Assembly (NCBI GenBank): GCA_026874595.1
Contig: CM049310.1
Location: 77,927,056 to 77,991,055, forward strand
Direction: 5' to 3'
Length of the DNA: 64,000 nucleotides
Origin: Sipunculus nudus
Lineage: Eukaryota; Annelida; Sipuncula; Golfingiida; Sipunculidae
Below the pieces are notes generated by a model. The model did not search any database and was not told the origin of the DNA. It was given only the letters and a program-made list of their open reading frames with translations. The position numbers and the translations under genes were made by a program. This document shows, piece by piece, positions 56,830-64,000 of this stretch (position 1 is its first letter; each line of letters begins with the position of its first letter).

Positions 56830-58560
56830 TCATGTCGTTCCGACACATCCAGTATTTTTTCTATTTCTGTCGGTGATGCAGATTATGTAATTCTCAGTTT
56901 CAGGGAGACAGTTATGTCCACCTTGGGTCTTAAGAATGAGTCAAATCCTCTGCATTATGATAATAAAGGTGTGTATATGACAGTAAAGTTGTATTTTGAG
57001 ACCAAGAATAGTTACTGAAAAATCAGATATGACATGCATGTTTGTCAATTAAAAGATTCCTTGACTGATTCCTTGAATGTCATGAAATTTGGTTTAGTAA
57101 TTAACTGGTAAGAAAGATGTCTCTAAGTCCTAACAATCTTGATCTTCATATATCATTACTATTCTTAAGCCCCCCCCCCCCCCCTATGAAATTTGGTAAA
57201 GTTGTTATTAAGTGGCAAGAAAGATATATAATAACAATCTTACGCTTCATATGTCATTGCCATTTTTCACCTGGTATCCCCCCCCCCCCCAGCATCCTTT
57301 TCAAATATAACTATAACACAACAGTAGGTTAGCAGTTTTCAGTTTATATTCAGTTCTAGTGTTACAGGCTGTTGTCCTTGAATGCTAATTGCCATGACCT
57401 GTGTGTCACTCGGCACTCGTTTTATCAGGCACATTTCCATGCCCTTTTCTTTTGAGATTGACAGTAAGTGAAAGTTAAAAGTTGACTTGATTTGGCATGG
57501 TATATTTTTTTATGAAACTGTCCTGAAAACCACCACCCCCCATCCCTACCCCCTACCCCCCCCCCCCTTCTCCTCTCTCTGCTAGATTATATGCTATGTA
57601 CCATATGCTGTCATTATTATAAAATTAACAGCTAAGTGAAGATAAAAAATTCATTTTTACCCAGTTACATGCAATAATGGTTCATATATAGATGCACCAG
57701 AACTAATTGAAATTAAAGAAGTCATCAATCATTTATTTAAACAACAGTTGAATATTACTGTTAATATTATAATAATACTCATCTGACAGCTGAAATTAAC
57801 TTACGTGAAAATTAAAACATTAGTCAGCGATTAATCCAGCGGCCAATCACGACACATAACCTTAGTACACAGAGTCACACGACAGGTGGTACTTAAGGTA
57901 ATACACCACCTTTGATAGCACCCCCTTAAATAGCCAAGATAAGCAGTGGGGTTTAACGATAACAACCTCACCACTCGCCCATAGGAATTCCATTTAACAC
58001 TATGTAGGGTCAAGTATAACCAAAGCTTAACAAGGTGGTGTTGCGGTGTAATGGCATGGGGGCCTGGCGATAATCGTTCAAAATGTTTCGCAGGTTTGTA
58101 CCTAATAATACCTGCTTATTTTGTTTACAGTAAATAGATTTAACTCTGTATCAGGAACTAAATTGTAGACCTTTATGAACCTTTTGTGGCTGAGTTGGTT
58201 ATAAACTGTACATGTGTGAGTACTGCACATTTGTATGTTAACGCTCCTTGTCTTATACTGTATGCTAATTTGTAATATTTTATCAAGGAAAAAGCTCAGT
58301 TATAATTATAATTCACTGAACTGGGAATTACTAATACTAGAATGCAAGTAATTCTGAAGAACATATATATGATTTTTTTACTAGTTCATGAATTCATGTT
58401 AATTAATAGCATGGTCACTAAAAATCAGATACTGTGTGTCTTGATCTAGTAAGTTTGGTCGCAGATATAGGCACTATCAGTATTGTTATGTAGATTTTAT
58501 GGTGATTTATATACTTGCTATTGACTAGTTTGGAGTCTTTATTGATTATTGCTGATTAAT
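56830..58560. other. Intronic/intergenic, mostly unrecognised
   Basis: Contains two C15/C12 runs (57170, 57282), a 'AAGAAAGAT-T-T-A-CAATCTT-A-CTTCATAT-TCATT' duplication (57.11-57.15 and 57.22-57.26 kb), and a C-rich block at 57.53-57.57 kb. No exon of the plus-strand gene recognised. Confidence 0.4.
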
Positions 58561-58564
58561 CAAT

Positions 58565-58915
58565 CTCTAAAGGCCTGTTTCCATATATATGTGCATATGT
58601 GCGTATATGCTTGGATAAAGTAGGTTTGTATCCATGTGCTCGTATATGCGTATATATGTGACCTGGCAGACGTATAAATTTGTACAGTGGATCAAGCAGG
58701 CCCACAAAAAATTGTTAAATGACGTCATTAACCCTGAGTTCATGCAGACCCTATGTGTGAAAATTGTTCCTGTCGCAGTTTAGAATTTTGATCTGGGCCG
58801 GTCAGGTTAACAGTCCTGTGGTGAACTGATTTTAAACTGGACCAGCCCAGAGCAGAATCCTAATCTACTCCTAGGCTGGCTTCAATTACACTATAGCTGG
58901 CCTTTAATCAATTCA
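58565..58915 (+). repeat. Left arm of a large inverted-repeat element
   Basis: AAGGCCTGTTTCCATATATA, CATATGTGCGTATATGC and then TTTGATCTGGGCCGGTCAGG, CCAGCCCAGAGCAGAATCC. The same features recur inverted at 61.43-61.95 kb. Confidence 0.65.
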
Positions 58916-59278
58916 AAGAATTTGTAAAACATTGTAAGTCAATAATAATTAATATTTTATGAATTTATTTCATATTCTATGAAAATATCATTGGTTGGAC
59001 TCCTGTCATATTTATTTTGTAATTTTACTTCTTATGTGAAATGTCTAAAATATAATTATAAAATAATCATGTTAAACATTGGTCCTTTACAGCTAAAAAC
59101 TACAAATATAGCCTGCAGAACATGTGCATTAATTCAACAAACTAAAACAAAATTTAATCAATAATTATTAATATATATGTTACACAATGTTAAGCTTGTG
59201 ATCAACGACATGTAAATTCAAATTTTTATCAATTTAATTTATCATTTATTATAAGTAGGGGTTTTTGGTCTGTGATCT

Positions 59279-59295
59279 CCCCCCCCCCCCCCCCA
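59279..59295. repeat. Poly-C run (about 16)
   Basis: Homopolymer tract after GTCTGTGATCT. Confidence 0.92.
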
Positions 59296-59650
59296 AGTCA
59301 CTTATTAAAAAATTTGCACATATTGTAAAATTGGACCTAGAACTTATAAAATACTACATATAAAGGAAAGAAGGCCCTGAAACATCTATTAAGATACCTG
59401 AACTTAAGTCACTGAAATTAGGTGACTGAAATTTAGCAAACAGAAAAATATATATCTAGTGACATAAATAACGTTGATATTTGCTAATTTGTGTGAATTA
59501 TAAACATGATCATAATGTATTTAGATAGAACAGTGGGAACAATATTCACCAACTCAGCATTTTAACTATTGAAGGTAGAGAATATGTTTGTATTGCAGCA
59601 TTTAACTATCTTCAATTTAGATTAGTTATCAGTTAATAGATTAGCTTTTT

Positions 59651-60834
59651 GTATCCGCCAAAACGAAGTTTTGCGGATACTATGTTTTTGACCGGGTTCC
59701 GCCGCCGCCGCCGCGTTCGTTTCCCGAGAACTCCTCTGAGACTACTGGACAGATTTTTCTGAAACTTACACAAATTATCGGGTCACATGTGAACTGGTGC
59801 CTAACCAAGTGACCTTGACCTCTGACCTTTCGTCTCTGCCCAGCGTCCGTTTGTGCGTCTGTTTCCACACATAAGCCCATATATCTCGGTAACCGTTTGA
59901 CCGATCCGGAAAAAATTTTTACACAAATGTAGCCCTGGGAAAGCTTTATAACATACACAACAAAAGGTGGCGCCACCTGCAACCATGTTTGCACAGTGTC
60001 CATCTGTTCATCTGCCTGGGGTTAAAATCACTCATATCTCTGCAGTGATTTGACTAATTCACCTAAAATTCGGCATGCATATACATCCTAGATAGCTTTC
60101 TCGATTTTGTGACAGGTGGCGCCACCTACATTCACGTTAACGCTCCACACATAATCCCATATATCTCGGGAACCGTTTGACCGATCCGGAAAAAAATTTT
60201 ACACAAATGTAGCCCTGGGATAGCTTTATAACATACACAACAAAAGGTGGCGCCACCTGCAACCATGTTTGCACAGTGTCCATCTGTTCATCTGCCTGGG
60301 GTTAAAATCACTCATATCTCTGCAGTGGTTTGACTAATTCACCTAAAATTCGGCATGCATATACATCCTAGATAGCTTTCTCGATTTTGTGACAGGTGGC
60401 GCCACCTACATTCACGCTTATGCTGCAGACATCCAAGCTCATATCTCGGGAACCGTTTGACCAATCAGGAAAAAAAACTTTACAAAAATGTAGCCCTTGG
60501 ATAGCTTATAACATGAACAAAAATGGTGGCACCACCTGCAGCCGTTTTTGCACAGCGTCCATCTATTTGTCTGCTGTGGGATAAAATAACTCATATCTCT
60601 GCAGTGGTTTGACTTTTCCACATGAAATTTTGCATGTGTGTATATCTTGGATAGTTTCTCGTTCAAATAACAGGTGGCGCCACCTACAATCATGTTTATG
60701 TGGCAGAGATCCATTCTAATATTTAACACATGTAACTCTATATCCCCTTGCCACTCAATCAATGCCTCACTTTACCCGTCCTTCTCTGATTTTGGCGGAT
60801 ACATGTAGTCGCTTGTCGACTACCCGTATTCTAG
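59651..60834 (+). mobile_element. Helitron/Helentron-like non-autonomous element with a ~282-base tandem core
   Basis: Left end: GTATCCGCCAAAAC folds back on GTTTTGCGGATAC (59651-59680); the inner right end has TTTTGGCGGATAC (60790-60802). The core has two near-identical 282-base units and a third diverged one (near 59865, 60147, 60428), each with two GGTGGCGCCACC palindromes (59966, 60115, 60246, 60396, 60673 exact; 60525 altered). The right end has a 7-bp hairpin GTAGTCG-CTTGT-CGACTAC (60805-60823), seven bases, then CTAG followed by T: the usual 3' end of Helitrons. No Rep/helicase is encoded. Confidence 0.75.
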
Positions 60835-61430
60835 TTTTATTAACTCTAAAGTGTAACCTCCACCATGTTTGTCACCCTCTGAAATAAAATTCTAAATCCA
60901 ATTTTCAAGCATGTTCACCTCTATTTTTGAGACTGCCAAATGACAGCAAATTTTCTCAGCTGTGGATTTTCTGCTATTGAAAATTACAGTAATGGTATCA
61001 CAAACCTCTCCCTAGCCCCATGTTAGGGCACAATGTCATGCTGCTCACCCATGAGCATCAAGACTGATAAATTACTTTTGTTCACTTATAATGAGTAAAG
61101 CTGGTATTTAATTATGCTTGATATATTTAATATTACACGTAATTTTGATATTCAGAAAAGAAAATTATCTCAGTTAAGTTGATAATTTTGATATTAAGTC
61201 AAGTAGGATTAATTATGGTAGTTGGTTTAGTTGAAGTTAAAATGTGAACTTGCATGCTTCAAGAATAGATGAAACCAAAGAAGCACATTACTTTTGTTCG
61301 TTAGCTTTTTCCTCACTAAATTTTTTAAATTGATCTTGTTTATTATGTGTTATGTGCCCATCAAAATGGTGTATTTGGAATAAATGTTAACTGTATTATC
61401 TGATTTAAGATGATAAAATTCAAGCTAGCC
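60835..61430. other. Spacer inside the inverted-arm element, nothing recognised
   Basis: AT-rich; no feature supported. Confidence 0.4.
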
Positions 61431-61955
61431 TACGATTAGATTAGGATTCTGATCTAGTAAGTCCCAGTTTAATATCAGTCCACCACAGGATTGTAATCTT
61501 GACTAGCCCAGATTAAAATTTTGATCTTGGCCGGCCCAGTTTAAAATCAGTCAACCACAAGACTGTAAACTTAACCAGCCCAGATCGAAATTCTAATCTG
61601 GGCCAGCCCAGTTTAAAATCAGTCCAGACCAGACTTCAGTCCTGAAGTCTTCACCACAAGATTCTAATCTGGAACGGCCCAGATCAAAATTTTAATCTCG
61701 GCTGGCCGAATTTAAAACTGGTCTGGCCCAAATTAGAATTTTGTTATGGGCCAGTCCAAATCAAAATTTTGATATGGGCTGGCCCAGTTTTAAATTGGGC
61801 CTACTGGTAATTCTAATCTGGGCCTCGACATATATATATGCACATAAGCATATACGTTTAAGGATACATGGAAAAACTTCAGTTACAAAATCATATGAGT
61901 AATTTTTACGCATATAATATATATAGCATGAATGCCCACATGGGAACACCCCTTA
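61430..61955 (-). repeat. Right arm with tandem CTGGGCC-GGCCCAG words
   Basis: About six units of roughly 55-65 bases: 'GATTCTAATCTGGGCC(A/G)GCCCAG' followed by 'TTTAAAATCAGTC' and 'CACAAGATTGTAA'. Ends, on the minus strand, with AGGGGTGTTCCCATGTGGGC. Counterpart of the arm at 58.57-58.92 kb. Confidence 0.7.
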
Positions 61956-62825
61956 AATCTTTCATAATATATCTAGGCTTGTGAAGCCATACATGTCCTG
62001 TTTAAATTTATAGCCGATTGATCACTAAATTTATGTGATTTCTGGCTTGCTCTGAGTTTATAAAAATGAAGGTTAAGAAATTCCTATTATAAAAAGGTCT
62101 TTTATGGCCTCTAGGATGGATGTATGATTTTATTTATCTAAAGCTGTTAGTAAGTACAATACATGCACCTGTGTTGAAAACTGGAAAAAACCTTGTAACC
62201 TAAGGTGGTTAATTACGTATGTGCGCAAGTTGAAAGGTCTCCAGTTTGCATAAATGCCCTGGGCCACCAGATGTCCTTGTTAAATGTGTTTTGATTATTT
62301 CTGTGGGTCCCCCACATTATATAAACATGTGATTAAAAAAAAATGAACTGCATAATTTTTTGCTGTGGGATCAGCGTTTTCTCGTCTATTTTTATAAAAG
62401 GTTCAAGAGATAGTCTTTAGTCAATAAATGTCACATGTCCAAATCAGACTTTGAATGTGAGGGAGGTATTGTATTGTGCATCCAACTCCCAAATTTAAAC
62501 GCGTTGCACACAGCTCTCATTGGTCTGATTACAATTCTTGGTCAGGTGCCAGGCCAGGTGGTGAAAGTTGGAAAGACTTGCTATACAAAGCATGGGTTAA
62601 AGTGAAGATCTGGAATGACGGCAGTGTATTATAACTGCTCTGAAAAGACTATATGAAGGAAAGAGAATTAAGTATCAATTGGCTTTGGAACCTTGATCAT
62701 GTTTTAATTCCAGGTATATTCTTTAGTATATATAGATATATATATATATAAATATATTCAGGTACAGATTGTACAGTTGCCAGGTATTTCAACATAGCTT
62801 TCATATGTAGAGTGTGCCTGACTTT
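61956..62825. other. Unrecognised sequence
   Basis: No exon, array or inverted termini that I can support. 62.48-62.64 kb is slightly GC-richer with short open frames but no matching splice pair. Confidence 0.35.
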
Positions 62826-62827
62826 TT

Positions 62828-63430
62828 AGCTCAGCTGACTATAAGTCATCTGAGCTATAGTCCTGGTCCTTTGTCCGTCGTCCGTCCGGCCGGCCGTCCG
62901 TTAACAGGGCACGTTTTGAAACCGTTGGACCTACGATTCCAAAATTTTGCATACCATTAGATGTCCCCAAAATCTCCTACCATACCAAAAATTGGGTCAT
63001 TAGGACTTCGTTCCTTCGAGATATTAAGGAAAAACCTCTGTTTTCCATAAAAAAGCCATTGTTACACTTCAAAGCTGCTTAATATCAAAACCATTGATCT
63101 GTTTTTGATCATATTTAGTATTCATATTCTTCCATATGTTTTCTATGAACATACAAAAAATTAGGTCAGTGTTGGGTCTTATTTTTAAGTTATTGGCCAA
63201 AATATAATGCAATTTTTAAATAATCAGGAAATATATTTACTCATCTAACATGAGAATTGCTGAAGCTAGAGACTTTTTTTCAGAAATATAACTTTATTTA
63301 ATCAAGATTCAATTGTTTACCCAAAATTATATCTGAATTTAGCAAATTTTTCAAGTTATTAGCATAAATAAAAAATCAGTACCTTAAATTTTGTCCAACT
63401 TTGGCAATGGCACGTTTTTTCCCTGTAAGC
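62828..63430 (-). repeat. Inverted copy of the second repeat subfamily
   Basis: On the plus strand it opens TTTTTAGCTCAGCTGACT with the paired TCATCTGAGCT (the terminal hairpin seen inverted), followed by GTCCGTCGTCCGTCCGG, GTTAACAGGGCAC, and GGACTTCGTTCCTTCGAGAT; it ends near TTTGGCAATGGCACG. It mirrors 40.31-41.19 kb. Confidence 0.78.
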
Positions 63431-64000
63431 ACTGTTGATTTAATTTTCACAGCATATATACATAAGGATTTAATCTTTTAAAACCTGAAATTTCAAAGGA
63501 ATTGATTGAAAAGGGTAGCTTTTATTCACCAGTTTTCATACACCATGTCAAGTGTTGTTTAGATCTAGCCCACCTGGTAGTACAGCCTTCCCTTGCATTA
63601 TGTAACCCACCCCAGGCAGCTTGCCTTGGCTCAGCTTGGCCACTACTAGCAGGCTTCCCCTCTGCCCTGCACTCCCCCCTCCCCCCACCAGATGATGCAT
63701 AAACAAGATGATTATTGTTAATATGTTATTATTTTCTGTATTTGATTCATTCTTATTCTAGGCTATGCTACATTTTAAATTTTGTATTGTACCACCAGGG
63801 TTACAATGATTAAAGTGCACATTTAATTGTGTCCACAAAGTGGTGTATTGCTATGAAAGTGTGGATGTTCATCAGATAAGTAATTCCTTACTTCAGAAGA
63901 GTAAAAACTTCACCACGTGTGAAATTGACTATTAATTCCAGTAATAAATTAAAGCTGAGATAGTCATTAGCACAATGATATTGTTTGTCCCTCATTCAAC
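63431..64000. other. End of window, nothing recognised
   Basis: A GC-rich 63.58-63.70 kb patch is open in one frame (prolines and leucines) but has no splice or family support. Confidence 0.35.

Noticed and set aside
59680-60762. Minus-strand frames of 60-107 residues
   Set aside because: They repeat with the 282-base core of the element and have no family motif.
63502-63702. Proline/leucine-rich 66-residue frame
   Set aside because: No acceptor/donor pair or phase link to the plus-strand gene, and composition is explained by a C-rich patch.

Overview
This is a window of an AT-rich, intron-rich animal genome, most likely a mollusc (probably a bivalve) or another lophotrochozoan. The signs are spliced genes with short exons and long introns, an animal poly(A)-binding protein, a RING/B-box (TRIM-type) gene, L1/Tx1-like and Jockey-superfamily LINE retrotransposons, short inverted-repeat elements with internal tandem cores, long (TA)n tracts and many runs of 10-20 C or G. 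The species call is an inference from these features; nothing here names it directly. There is no bacterial-style operon, CRISPR array or rRNA/tRNA gene that I could see.

Layout. 0.36-0.57 kb (+): candidate last exon of a secreted peptide precursor with a dibasic site and an LARxGDLP-type peptide. 1.26-21.47 kb (-): the 3' two thirds of a cytoplasmic poly(A)-binding protein gene in nine phase-consistent exons (RRM3, RRM4, linker, MLLE domain). The last intron uses a GC donor, and the exons for RRM1-RRM2 were not found. Its largest intron (13.16-21.32 kb) holds an antisense L1/Tx1-like LINE, itself split by a 4-kb tandem-repeat element (14.28-18.29 kb). 21.8-24.2 kb (-): 5'-truncated Jockey-superfamily LINE. 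24.42-25.01 kb (-): first coding exon of a TRIM-type protein. 26.3-28.2 kb (-) and 41.8-43.8 kb (-): two paralogous two-exon genes, here called A and B, encoding small proteins that begin MGN, carry one hydrophobic segment and share a charged helical C-terminal domain I cannot assign to any family. 28.5-41.2 kb between them is almost wholly repeats, including a tandem duplication of about 1.9 kb. 43.8-49.0 kb: intergenic, with homopolymer and microsatellite tracts. 49.1-54.6 kb (+): CpG-rich promoter with NRF1-like and YY1-like sites, a 53-nt first coding exon, and a phase-matched second exon 5.2 kb on; the intron carries a 3.24-kb element with 27-bp perfect inverted termini and an 8-bp target duplication. 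55.7-56.8 and 59.65-60.83 kb: two elements with inverted termini and internal tandem repeats. The second lies between inverted arms (58.6-58.9 and 61.4-61.95 kb) and ends like a Helitron.

The genes do not form one visible pathway. The strongest unifying signals are the new A/B gene pair and a 12-bp palindrome, GGTGGCGCCACC, that recurs in at least two unrelated-looking repeat families at both ends of the window.
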